A DNA stretch of 64,000 nucleotides, taken from assembly GCF_032854445.1 (NCBI RefSeq), contig NC_088303.1, forward strand, positions 24,097,265-24,161,264, given 5' to 3'. Shown here one piece after another: positions 35,698 through 47,200 of the stretch (position 1 is its first letter; every line of letters starts with the position of its first letter). The notes beneath the pieces are model-generated. The model made no database searches. It was not told the DNA's origin and saw only the letters and a program-made list of their open reading frames with translations. This stretch comes from Liolophura sinensis (taxonomy: Eukaryota; Mollusca; Polyplacophora; Chitonida; Chitonidae). The translations under genes and the position numbers were made by a program.

Positions 35698-36335
35698 AGC
35701 GGGCTCTAATTGTCACTATACTGCAGTTTGCCATCCTCACGCGGGCTCTAATTGTCACTAGGCTGCAGTTTGCCATCCTCAATAGGGCTCTAATTGTCAC
35801 TATGCTGCAGTTTGCCATCCTCAAGCGGGCTCTAATTGTCACTAGGCTGCAGTTTGCCATCCTCACGCAGGCTCTAATTGTCACTAGGCTGCAGTTTGCC
35901 ATCCTCAAGAGGGCTCTAACTGTCACTATGCTGCAGTTTGCCATCCTCAAGAGGGCTCTAATTGTCACTATGCTGCAGTTTGCCATCCTCAAGAGGGCTC
36001 TACCTGTCACTATGCTGCAGTTTACCATTCTCAAGAGGGCTCTGTCACTGACTGGCTGCAGTTTGCCATCCCCAAGAGGGCTCTAATTGTCACTACGCTG
36101 TAGTTTGCCATCTTCAAGGGGGCTTTAATTGTCACTAGGCTGCAGTTTGCCATCCTCAAGAGGGCTCTGTTACTGACTGGCTGCAGTTTGCCATCCTCAA
36201 GAGGGCTCTAATTGTCACTATGCTGCAGTTTGCCATCCTCAAGAGGACGCTGTCACTGATTGACAGCAGTTTGCCATCCTCAAAAGGGCACTGTCACTGA
36301 TTGGCTGCAGTTTGCCATCCTCAAGAGGACTGATT
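35698..36335 (+). repeat. 42-bp minisatellite, about 15 copies
   Basis: Unit GGGCTCTAATTGTCACTATG followed by CTGCAGTTTGCCATCCTCAAGA; later units shorten to CTGTCACTGACTGG. As 42 is a multiple of three, both strands stay open (94 codons plus, 137 minus), giving a 14-residue repeat of the MANCSIVTIRALLR type. Nothing supports translation. Confidence 0.95.
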
Positions 36336-37525
36336 GACTATTGCGTGACATACCCAAGTTAACTCTTAATCATGAGTGACTGGCTGCCCTTCTCTATTGT
36401 TCAAACTTTCATAAGTGAAAAAGTTTTGGGGACATTTTAAGAAAAGGTGTAATCTTTGTAAAATGGCTACCAACTAGACGCAAACAAGGTAACAGCCTCT
36501 AGCATGCAGGAAACAAAAAAACGAAACAAGCCTTGATTGATGATCCCAAGGCTAATATCTCCAGGAATTTTGAGTTGCATTGTATTAAATTTGGCATATT
36601 CCAAAACAAATGACCAGACACTTCACCAAAATAAGATTTCTAAGAGCTAGAGAACTGAATTCAGTACAAGGTACATCACATCACTCCATCTGAAACATGT
36701 GTTGGGGTGAAATAACATAATTTTAATGTCATCTCTGGCTTTGTGTTGAGCATTTTGGACATTAAAAAACCTCTCTGTTCAATGTGGCCATCAGGACTAC
36801 CGGTGCATTAAAGCCATTTTATCCTGTCAGAAGAGAAAGCAATAGAGGTTTGTGTCTCAAAAAGAAAGTACATTGTTCCATGTCCCTGCATTGCAAGAGT
36901 AGAGTGTCTGAATCCAGTTCATTATAATGATGTCACATTAAAAATAGATTAGTCTATTTAACCATGTGAATCAAAGGACTTTACAATTTCATTACATATG
37001 GTAACTGGCTGACAAAAAGAAAATTTAATGAAATTTTATTTGGACCTTTACTTCCAGTCAGCTGATGATGCTGCCATTTTGCATATAAAAAAAAAACAAC
37101 GCAGGAAAGCAGAAGACAAATTCTGATTGGCTTAAATTCCTGTGAAGTTCAGTGTCAGCTCTTATCAAATCTTAAGGTCGCTACAACCTATTACCGGCTA
37201 GATACTAGTTGAAGCACTCAATGGACAGAATGTAGAACGATGCTTCCGATCACATACTAAGGTTCAAGTTATAGTGGGCTGCATCACCCTCACATGAATG
37301 TAACCTGTACAGTATGTACTCAGCAATACATCAATGCTGATGGTTCAGTTGCCTTGGACTTTGTAATTCCATACTCCATATCCTGTTCCAATCACACTGA
37401 ACTGAAACGTTTTGGTCGCTAAAGACTTTGCGTGGCGATGCAGTAAAGTAAGGTAAACAGAGCAGAAGACCTTCACCAAGGATAATATACAACCTTTTGT
37501 TAATGCTGGATTAATAGTGCCAGTG
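36336..37525 (-). other. OTUD3 3' flank
   Basis: Probably 3' UTR and flank of OTUD3. A possible polyadenylation signal (AATAAA on the minus strand, 37035-37040) lies about 490 bases past the stop. No other gene recognised. Confidence 0.45.
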
Positions 37526-40500
37526 CTATCCCCGTATAACAGCTGCATCTTTGGCAGCTATCCTTATCACATCTGGGCTGTTGGATTCCTCGTCGCTCTC
37601 AACACGCGGCGCCAAACCTAGAATGTTCTGCCGATGGCGCTCTTCTGCTCGCTTCTTCTTGTCCATCTTTTTTTGGTCACGTTTCTGTCTAGCTGAGAGA
37701 TTCTGTGGCAAAGAAATGTAAACAAATATAGACTGATCACAAATTTTGAGAGACATTTTTATGACACTTGAACATTGAAGAGGGGACCCCTTTGCCCTAA
37801 TTGACCCATGGCAGTCTTCGAAAAATGGCAAAAAGCAGGCCAAAAAGTTGGCGAAACAGGCCAACTTAAAATCGGCCTGCCATGAAAAAATCAACAAAAT
37901 AAATTGCACGCTAAGCATGAGATGTCTTAAAAAATAGCAGGTCATTTAACCTGCTAAAAATTTATGACTGGCAAAAAAGTAGAAGGCCGAAGGAGATTTT
38001 CTAATTCAAGCCTTGCAGTTTTGGGTGCACTTATGTAAATGAATGCTAGTTACAATCATGTACAAAACCTAAAGCTGAAGTCATAATGAGTTTTAAAAAT
38101 AACGTGCAGCAAACTGCTTGATTAACATGATTTTAAGGTGATTGTTTCTCAAACAATTATCTCCTCTTGTTAGCCTCAACTATATACTCACCTGATTATT
38201 TTTAACTGGGTTTTTGGGACGTGCACCACCATGGTTACTGCTAAGTGACCCATATCCAGAACTGGTTAAGCTGTTGTCACGGGAATGGCCAAGACTGACA
38301 GGGTGGGAGGGGCTTGCTGTTGAGCAGATGACTCTTGAACCAGTGCCATTATCAGACCAAAGTCCACTGTCAGCTGTCATCTGAGAGGTTACAGAGGCCG
38401 TATCAGCTGGAAAACAGATTTATTTCCAAACACGCTTATGTTTTACGCTCACTGACATTATTTAACTGAAATACACGTGGTCAGATCAAGGTGGGGAGAA
38501 GACACTGTTGAGACTCTGAAAGGCCAATGACCGTTTCCAAGGTTACCAGGTCAGCAGGTCAACATCTTGACATACAAAGCTACAGCATAAACATCAGAAT
38601 CAAGATGTGTTTATCTGACTGTCATTCAATGAAACACTCAAGAATTACAGAAACAGATTACAGAGAAATCTAAGCATGCAACATTATTTAAAGTAAAAGA
38701 GTAGCAGATTCCACTGTGAGAAAGACCCTAAAAACAGCCTAGGACACCTTTTGTAAGTTTAAGACCTGTAAAAACTGACTGTCACATCCTTAAATTTTCA
38801 TAAAGAAGTGTAAATTTAAAAAATGCAGAAATGTATACAAGTATATTTTTTGCTGCTTGAACTATTTTATTCGAACGACAATAATCAAGTCTTACAACAT
38901 GTAAATGTACCAATTTTGTGATGTATCACACATACTTAACATAACAGTAAAATTTATGATCTGTTTGACAAAAATTAATGTACATAAATTTACATATTGT
39001 GTAAGTTTAACCCAGTTGAATTCAATAGTATTAAGCAATGAAGACTTACCAATTCATTTGATTTGATTTGTGGCCTTGAATATAATATTTTATTGTACAT
39101 AAGATCACAGTAAGGTTTATGGTATGTTGGATACAGAACAGAGAAAACCCTAAGACCTCTGATGTCTCTGATAACTGTCATGTTCTACTGCTGCGGCAGG
39201 TCAATGTCCAGTGGTCTCTAGTGAGGACACCTTAGTTACTGAGTCAACTTACATGTAAAGCATCAAGTCATGAAGACAGTAACATTGGCAAGACACATGT
39301 AAACATAAGTAATACAGGATTCAACTTACACTTATTTGAAATTTCCATCATTTGGAAGACATCTGTGATTGCAGTTTCAACATCAAAGTCATTCTCATAA
39401 AGACTCTGTCGTACCGTTTCAATATCCTGTTGAAATGAAATTAGCTAAAATTAACATCTCTCGTGATATCAGGTAAATGTAACATACAAGAGCTGTTGTC
39501 ATCCTAATTATCATATAAGGATGATAGTACATTTTCTTGTTCAAACCTAATAACAATATGTGTACTTTGGTATTACTATTTAAAATATTTTCTCCGATTG
39601 TCGGAAAGTATTTTTATTTATTCATCACAATTAAATTCTGATACATTCGTGACTGTTAAATAGCCAAGGATATGTTCCTGCCAAAGGCACAGTAGGCCTA
39701 CCTTACAACCAGTGGCTGTTATAACCTGTTGTTCTATGGAGGTCTCATCCCGCAGAACTCGGGCCATTCCGTCCCCTCTTGTAAACAGAACAGACTCCTT
39801 GTTGTTATGGTAACCATTGTAAGACTGAGAGTAGCCTTCATTTTTCAGGGAATTCTGTTTTGTGTCGGTTTTGTCCCCGATCTCATGAAAAACAAAAGTG
39901 CAACAGAACTGAGAAGACTATACAAAGAAATCTGTCAACATCGTCAAGTACCTTAATCACTTATCTACCCTAATGCCTCAACTTTTTCGCAGATGAAAGA
40001 GCAACTAGTCTACACAGAACAATGTCCTCACAATGAAACACTTGGCAAACCTGTGAAAAGGCCGAAGAATTACAGTAATTGTTAATTGTAAATAATGCAC
40101 TTGGCTGCAACAAAAATTTCAAGAACATGCATTTGCAGTTGTTGTTGATTTTTTTCTTCAATCTAGTATTTTCGTTTGAAATTTCCTCACAATTTGGCAA
40201 TTTATCACTTGTTTTCACACATATATGAATACTGTTCGGCTTCAGCTTAATATAATGATGTTTTCCAAATATGATCAGTTAAACAGACCAGCCACATGTA
40301 GCCTTGGGCATGTTAGGACAGACACACTCTGTTGCAGGCCAGACTCATTTACCCATTGGTATATCTGTAAGGCTCCTTGACTTGCACATAATATAACAAT
40401 CTGATCAGATTATTCTAATAAAGTAGCACATTGACAGGGCTAATTGACAGGGTCTAGTGGAACAATGAGATAAGCACATGCAAGACAGTAACATTTCCAT

Positions 40501-43500
40501 ATGAAAATACACGCCTACACGGATATACATACATGTAGCCTATGCTTAAATTTACTCTACACTGTATGTGTGTGGACAATCAATGTGTAGCTATTTAACT
40601 TTGAAGGAAATGTAGAAGAAATGCATGAATTACACTGTACAATAGCAATTACATTTTAGACACAATACTCCCTTTTACCCGGCCCCAAAATGAGAAAATA
40701 TTACTGTAGGAGTTGTGCAAATGCACTGAACATTCCGCACAGGAAATCCCTCATCGCACAGGCCAAACAAGGAAGAGCACACAGAAAACACAATGGACTT
40801 CCTTATGGAGACACTCGTGGACATGCCACCCTAATGACAGCACTGATGACATTTCATCCTTTTCTGAATACATAAACACTTAAAAAACTGAGTCATCATG
40901 TCAACTTTATGAAAGAGTACATTGTGTCATGGAGATAAAACAAAGACATATTTTTTTTTTTTTTGCTCAACAGCACTCAATGGAATGCCACTGAAAATCC
41001 ATTTCAAACAATTGTCATGCCTGTCTGCTTATAAACTTTTTGACACTTTTTTTTTTTTTTTAAATGAAAAATCCACCTCAAATCAGTTTCAGACAATGTC
41101 AGCATGTCAGTCAAAAAATAATCAAAGCAGATACAGTGGTGCTACTTTGTGCGCAGGTGTCTGAGTGTGCAGAACTGCAAAGTTGTGTTACAGTATTAAT
41201 GATTATGATGGGCCATGTGACACGAGCCAGTTATGAGACAACATTTACTGAAGGTTTTGGATGCTTTACATGTGCAAGAAAACAAATCAGTAATCATGTC
41301 AGAAACTATCATTAACTAGTACCAACTTAACTACTGAAGGACTCAACCAGATACTTATATTCATTTCATAGTTGTTTAACTGCATACTAATGGTGGAGGA
41401 TACCGGAGCGCTCACTTGCAATAAGTTAAACTTATGCGAAAATATGGTGCCAGCATAGCTCAAATGGACCACTATAAATGTAGTTTTGATGGGTTTGTGG
41501 TTCGTTGACACTAAACTGATACAACATTCGTGTGAATATATATATATTCACCTGTAAACTAATATTGGCCGGAGATTCTGTGTTGTCGTTGCGCTTCCTC
41601 ACACTGGAATAATGGTCGCCATTATGGTACGCTATATGTAACTGACGGACATTTGGGTTGGGGGAACCATGAATCTGAAAGTAAAATTGCATGTTTCACT
41701 ACGAGTGCATATCAACCCTTTAATTATTTTTTAATAGATGAACCATCCATTCTTTTCTTCACTTTCTTTGAAATCGAAAGATGTACTTTAGGGACACAAA
41801 GCATAAGTATCTTAAATCATCTTTAAAGACACAAATACAGTACAAGTTTAGGATCCACTCCAGGTAAAACTTACCCAGCAGCCTACTCATCACATTAAAG
41901 AGCAACACCAGAGTTGAAAACTTTGTGTCTAAAAAGGCAAGGTTAAATAAACTCTCTTGGAAATGAAGGAACACTTACATGTATAATGAGTAGCACAAAG
42001 TGGGTTTATTTTCATTAGTTCAAAATGTTCCAACTACACAATATATCCAGACACATATGTACACCAAATCACCATACACAGCTTGGTAAGCCAACACACA
42101 TTTGATCAGAAGTTAATCATTGTATAAAGTTTTCCATGTGAGCTAATTTGACACTGAAACCCATCTTAGACATTATAGAGTAAGTTCAGTACTGGAGCTG
42201 ATATGAAGCCATGTACATATAGTTCCATGAACTTTATCTCCATGTATGATCTTCTTCATGTGCTGAGATGCAGTGATGAAGCAACAATATCACACAGTCA
42301 TATTTCCAGGTACAACCCTACTCATAAGGGAATGAACTCCACGGCTCTGTTCTGAACAATGTATGTTTGTATGTACGTATATATGTATGTATTTAGACCT
42401 TGGGTTAACCGTCTTACTTTACAATATGTCATATGACAATGAGGAACCATAAGGTGTGTGTACATTATAATATTGTGTTTTCTTGTGGCAGGCCGAGTCC
42501 ATGTCGTCAAAGTGCTGCCTACACTGAAGTATCATACCGAAGGCAGCAGACATGACACCCCACCCAGTCACATTATACTGACACCGGGCTAACCAGTAAT
42601 GCTTTCATCCTCTAACCTCTTAGTACTGAACCAAGCGAGGCAACCAGTACCATTTTTAAAGTCTTTGGTATGACCCAATCCAGATTTGATCCTGGGGTCT
42701 CCTTCGAGGCGAACACTCTAACCATTAAGCCACTGAACCAGTGAACAATGCATGCAAATCAAGTATGAAAGTGTGGCTTGAGTGCCGACCAGTAATACGG
42801 AGTGGACAAATATGTAGACAATACAAATATTTTACCTCCAAAAACGGAGCTGCCAGCTGATGAATAATAATATTAACACTGTTAAGCCTTGCAAAAGCCA
42901 CAATGGCGTCGTTGCCTGCATAGGTGCCCAGTTCTCTAAGATTTGATACTGAAACAGAGACAATATTTAAATAGCCAAATAGCAAAAAATTACCACAACA
43001 CATGGAAAATATAATAGGAAAAAATCTAAATACATAAATTGTTAAAAATTCTAAAACAAATGAGGCTGACAATAGTAAGACATTGCTGATACATCAAACA
43101 TTTTACTAGGTCATTAAACTCACCATGATTGTCAAAAGAAATGTTATCTTCAACAAATGGCTCAAAATCTTTGCGATGCTGGTACATAAAGTTGGCAACA
43201 TCCAACCTGTGTTTAAAGTGACTTCTGCCATGTCCCTCCAGTTGGTCTCCCAGAGCACGAAACAGACAATTCCTGCAAATATGTACATGAAAACATTTTG
43301 ACTTGTACCTTATTGTGTACCTTGTATTTTAGTCCTGTTGAGAAGATCACCGAATTCATGCCTGTAATTCACAAGATCAGAATAATCCTGTTCTGGTAGA
43401 GATGGAAGAAAACTATGGGTCATTTCCACAAAATAAATAACTTTGATTAAAAAAAATTTCAGTTTAGATTACATTTACTGATGGAATATACAAAGCCGAC

Positions 43501-45019
43501 AACCTAACAAGACATCAATCACCAAAATACAACAGACAAATACTAGACAACACGTCAGCTGAGTCAACACAGGACAGACAAGCATACATGTCCACCAATG
43601 AGTATGTTCAATAATATGTACATCATGTTATTAATCAAGTAATTTCACATTGCCTCGGTACTGGAATGTGCATCATAATACTGACCAAAGGCTGATGGCT
43701 TATGGTCAAGACCAATACCATGGGAAAATGGAAAAAGTCAATTGGTAACATTTTCATTAATTCACTTCATATGTTATATGATCCGAGAACCCCCTCACAA
43801 GAAAACATGATGACGATTTCCAAAACTGTAAAAACACATAAAAGTGCATTAGTATTAATTTTATGACATTTATGACTATACCTGACTAATTTTGACCTCC
43901 CTCCAAAACATGACAGTTACAGTTTTCTATGTACATGTACATGTGTGGAATGTCCACCTTGAGCCAACATTCCTGCAGACAACCTACATGTATTTTTGAC
44001 AAGTGAAGTCAGGCAGTGAAAACGGTGATGTTACCAAACTGGTGGCTGATCTGCAGCATCTGACATAGGGTCTCAAGGTACAGACAACAACTTGTGATGG
44101 GTGTGCACAGCTATCACTGCATAACTGCAAATGTCATCTAGGTCAATGATTGACAGGGCGCACGGCTGGATTTTTAACACTAATTTTACTCACTTGATTG
44201 AGTCACCAATTGATGTTTATGGGTATCCCATGTTGTTTTTACAAAAACATGGTTTAAGCAATGATATTGCTAAGATTGCTACAATTCTGCTACAACTGAA
44301 CAATACACTCTGCAATCGCCATTTAGATGAGTGCATGAGCGAGTGAGCTTAGATTTTAATGTCATACTTAACAATTTTTCAGTCTTATGACGACAAAAGA
44401 GTCCTCAGAGTGTATGTGCGTGTAATGTGCCTCCTTGCTGCAGGACAGATTTCCGCTGCTTTTTTATTTTAGGAGTGACCCGACCCAGGATTGACCCTCA
44501 ATCTACCGCCACCGAAGTGGATGCTCTACCAACTAAGCCATCAGGGCCGGTCCATTTAGGTGACAAAAACCTGTGTTGTCTTCAGCTGTGATGTCATTTA
44601 ACGTGTGATACATATCTTGCATTACTGCACTCTGAGACAACAGCCAATACAATTTTCATCTCGCATAATTCAACTCTCAACTTGGTCAATACAGCTCGGC
44701 CATCAGCGTCTTGGTATATAGAAGTAGGTCCAGATTGCCAGGCAACATAAATAACTGTTTTAGGGTAATAAAATCTGTAGTACTGGAACTTTACATGTGC
44801 ATGCTCTTACCCGTCGCCTGGTATATCCCTCAGTTGTAATCCATATTTGGCCAGCTGTATAGCAAATGATGGGAAGTTGTCATCCTCGGCTAAGTAAGAA
44901 ATTATTTTACGTTCCCTCTGCAAAGCCTCTCGCCGTGCTCTTTCTGCCTGTTTATTCCTTTGCTGTTGTGCCACTGCCTCTGCGCTACTGATCTGACGTT
45001 TTGCAGCAGTTCGCGCCAT
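37526..45019 (-). CDS. OTUD3: OTU domain-containing protein 3 (deubiquitinase), eight exons, 420 aa
   Basis: Cysteine protease removing ubiquitin chains in the cytosol. Exons (minus): 44811-45019, 43124-43272, 42836-42948, 41552-41674, 39702-39881, 39330-39426, 38192-38406, 37526-37702; all GT-AG, phase-consistent, stop TAG at 37526-37528. The total of 1263 bases gives 420 aa; human OTUD3 is 398. The basic N-terminus leads into the OTU domain: [18 protein letters not shown] holds the catalytic Asp and Cys, [11 protein letters not shown] and IIIHQLAAP follow, and [15 protein letters not shown] holds the catalytic His. A UBA-like segment (VITATGC, then [20 protein letters not shown]) matches human VCNATGCSDFNLIVQNL. 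The C-terminus has a Ser/Gly-rich linker and the basic [18 protein letters not shown] block, like [20 protein letters not shown]. I chose MARTAAKRQ as start because it aligns with the human start; an in-frame ATG 60 bases upstream (MSTQRRG) is possible. Confidence 0.95.
39702..39881 (-). CDS. OTUD3: OTUD3 exon 5: linker into the UBA-like segment
   Basis: Donor GTAGGC; acceptor TTTCATGAG is weak, so the 5' edge is less certain than for other exons. Encodes [20 protein letters not shown] and ends with [11 protein letters not shown], the start of the UBA-like region. Confidence 0.75.
41552..41674 (-). CDS. OTUD3: OTUD3 exon 4: catalytic histidine
   Basis: Acceptor TTTCAG, donor GTGAAT, 41 codons, phase 0 on both sides. 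[18 protein letters not shown] carries the His of the OTU triad; [10 protein letters not shown] matches human NDNSEAPAHL. Confidence 0.95.
42480..42742 (-). mobile_element. SINE family C copy
   Basis: On the minus strand: head TGGTTCAGTGGCTTAATGGT, then 'GTGTTCGCCTCGAAGGAGAC', then a central block with TACTGGTTGCCTCGC and CATTACTGGTTAGCCCG, which resembles the centre of SINE B. Lies in an OTUD3 intron. Confidence 0.75.
43124..43272 (-). CDS. OTUD3: OTUD3 exon 2: catalytic cysteine
   Basis: Acceptor TTTGCAG, donor GTGAGT. With the last codons of exon 1 it completes [20 protein letters not shown]; the Asp and Cys of the OTU active site are present. The rest ([19 protein letters not shown]) is colinear with human OTUD3. 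Confidence 0.96.
44327..44553 (-). mobile_element. SINE family B copy (central part deleted)
   Basis: On the minus strand it starts GGACCGGCCCTGATGGCTTA (tRNA-like head) and ends ATTGTTAAGTATGACATTAA. Compared with 45732-46097 it lacks the central domain. Located in OTUD3 intron 1. Confidence 0.85.
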
Positions 45020-45102
45020 TTGGACAGGAAAGTGGCGATGAGGGTATATATAGAGCACTCCTCTTCGCTGAGTTGACATATAGGATTTAGACCTTAGGTT
45101 AT
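45020..45102 (-). promoter_or_regulatory. OTUD3: OTUD3 5' UTR part of the first coding exon
   Basis: A strong acceptor (TAGATTTCCAG, boundary 45102/45103) opens this exon upstream of the chosen ATG, implying a non-coding exon farther 5'. Confidence 0.6.
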
Positions 45103-45731
45103 CTGGAAATCTAAGAAAATTGGTATACCTGCAGTTATTAAGTTAAATTAATGAAAGCAAACTACAAGCAAGATTATTTTTCAATCATGTTAGCAAGTAT
45201 GAAAAATATTAAAAACGGACACCTTGATGCTTAAAACCTGATTTTAATTCTACCTCAAAGGCAAAGCAGATTTGGTGTAAAATCAGCGAAAACAGGTACA
45301 TTCTCGAGCTATAGCTCGTGTCTGAATGGTAAAAACTAAAAACATTGCGTTCCTTTTGTAAATTCTCAGTATATACAAGTTTGCTTACTTTGAGCATTTT
45401 AAACATTATGTGGGATGCTTTATGGATACATACATGCATTTGGTGTATTGTTGTCTTTTCTTTTAAAGAATTACCATAATAATAAAAGTTATCTCCCATT
45501 GACAACTTAGATATTTAAACCTTCCATACGTCTACTACAATGACACTGAGTCGTTACAAAAGGAGAATTACACATTTTAAAACTTTAGCAAAATGAACAT
45601 CTACACATAACACCTTCACGTGTAGCACTATAGTAGAATGTAGTTAGGAAACTGTGAACAATCACCACTTTTTCCATGCAAAAACAGCCTCAATATTTAC
45701 ACAATCTCCCTCTGTCTTACAGTCGAATTGT

Positions 45732-46097
45732 GAGTGCGAGTGAGTGCTTGGGGTTTAACGTCGTACTCAACAATTTTTCAGTCATATGACGACGAAGGAA
45801 TCATTAGGGTGCATGTACGTGTAATGTGCCTCCTTGATGCAGGACGGATTTCCACCGCTCTTTTATTTAGTGCTGCTTCACTGAGACGACTTACCGAAGG
45901 CAAGTAAGCCGCCCCGCCCGAGCCATTATACTGATACGGGTCAACCAGTCGTTGCACTATCCCCTTCATGCTGAACGCCAAGCGAGGAAGTTACAACTTC
46001 CTCTTTTAAAGTCTTAGGTGTGACTCGATCAAGGATTGATCCTGGATCTACCGGTCCCGAAGCGGACGCTCTACCAACTGTGCTATCCGGGCCGGTT
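45732..46097 (-). mobile_element. Full-length SINE family B with 11-bp target duplication
   Basis: Flanked by AGTCGAATTGT at 45721-45731 and again at 46098-46108. On the minus strand: AACCGGCCCGGATAGCACAG head with TTGGTAGAGCG (box A side) and GATCCAGGATCAATCC, a central domain around GGTTGACCCGTATCAGTATA, and a 3' end ACTGAAAAATTGTTGAGTAC GACGTTAAACCCC. Lies in the OTUD3 5' UTR intron. Confidence 0.93.
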
Positions 46098-47108
46098 AGT
46101 CGAATTGTACCTCTATTAAAATTTATCTATTTGCTAGACCCATAGCTGAGCTTGATTAAGAATTAAGTAGTAATTATTCCCTATGACAACAATTCCTTAC
46201 TTCATCTCCTACTTCTTGGCTTTGTTATTCTTATCTGCACTGCATCATGGCATAGACGTACATGAGGGATAAGTGTGTTTTGAAAAGTCGAAAAACGTAA
46301 GGGATAAAATCTGTATTCATTTCAAAGTTTGCCTCCATTATAGTTTTGAATGGTGAAAAGAACATGGGGCGTAGCAAAGAGATGAAAGAATTGGGTAACC
46401 AGGAGTGTCTTTATTTGTTCAATATTCCATCTGACTGTTCTAAAACTTACGCTGTTTGAATGCAAGAAGCTGTGATGTAAATAATATAAAATACTGTCAG
46501 AAAGGGCTGCTAGCACAATGTGTTTGGTTAAATGTGCAGTAAAACAGATGAGCCTCAGTATCCAAACATATTTCACTTAAATGATGGGTGAAAACATGAA
46601 ATATGTTGGAATACAGAATTCTCATGCCTGATTTGCTGTCTGAATACAGAATTATTGGCAAAAATTACAGAACTTGATGTACTGGCAAGAACACATGTAG
46701 CTGGCCTACAAATGTAACTGATAAACTTTTCATGTTTGTCTAAACTTGCATGTGTGTTTTGTGGAATTATTTATGTTTATAACCAGGTCGGGACTGCTTA
46801 TCAGAGGAATAATACATTTCCATGGCATGATTACACTTTTTTAAATGATCCTGCACAGTGAAGAAAAAAAGTCCTGCTCATGAATATAATAACTTGGAAC
46901 CGTACCAACTAAATTAATACCCGACTGCTATCTCACTCCTTCTGAGACTGCACACATGCATAAATGTACCGGCTACTTCATCATGGGCGCTTAGACAACC
47001 TACAATTCTGATATGCCTGTTCGAAGTGCAAAATTAGGCCAGACATTCTTTCAAGTTGTGCAGTGTCGTTTCAGACAGCTGATCAGTCGCTGTGCCGGCC
47101 GAACTTAC

Positions 47109-47200
47109 CATGTTTCACGATCACAGCGTGCGATATGAGCGGTTGCGCGCAGGAGAGACATGGAGGGGTGGGGTAACTCGTCAAACTCGACAAATTTCAC
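47109..47200 (-). promoter_or_regulatory. OTUD3: Probable OTUD3 5' UTR exon and promoter edge
   Basis: A strong donor ACATG|GTAAGTTCGG (boundary 47108/47109) in a locally GC- and CpG-richer stretch. Spliced to 45102 it would give only a three-codon upstream frame. The transcription start is not determined. Confidence 0.45.

Noticed and set aside
44500..46097. tRNA genes at the heads of SINE B and SINE C
   Set aside because: The heads have A and B box-like parts but no complete cloverleaf, and continue into SINE bodies.
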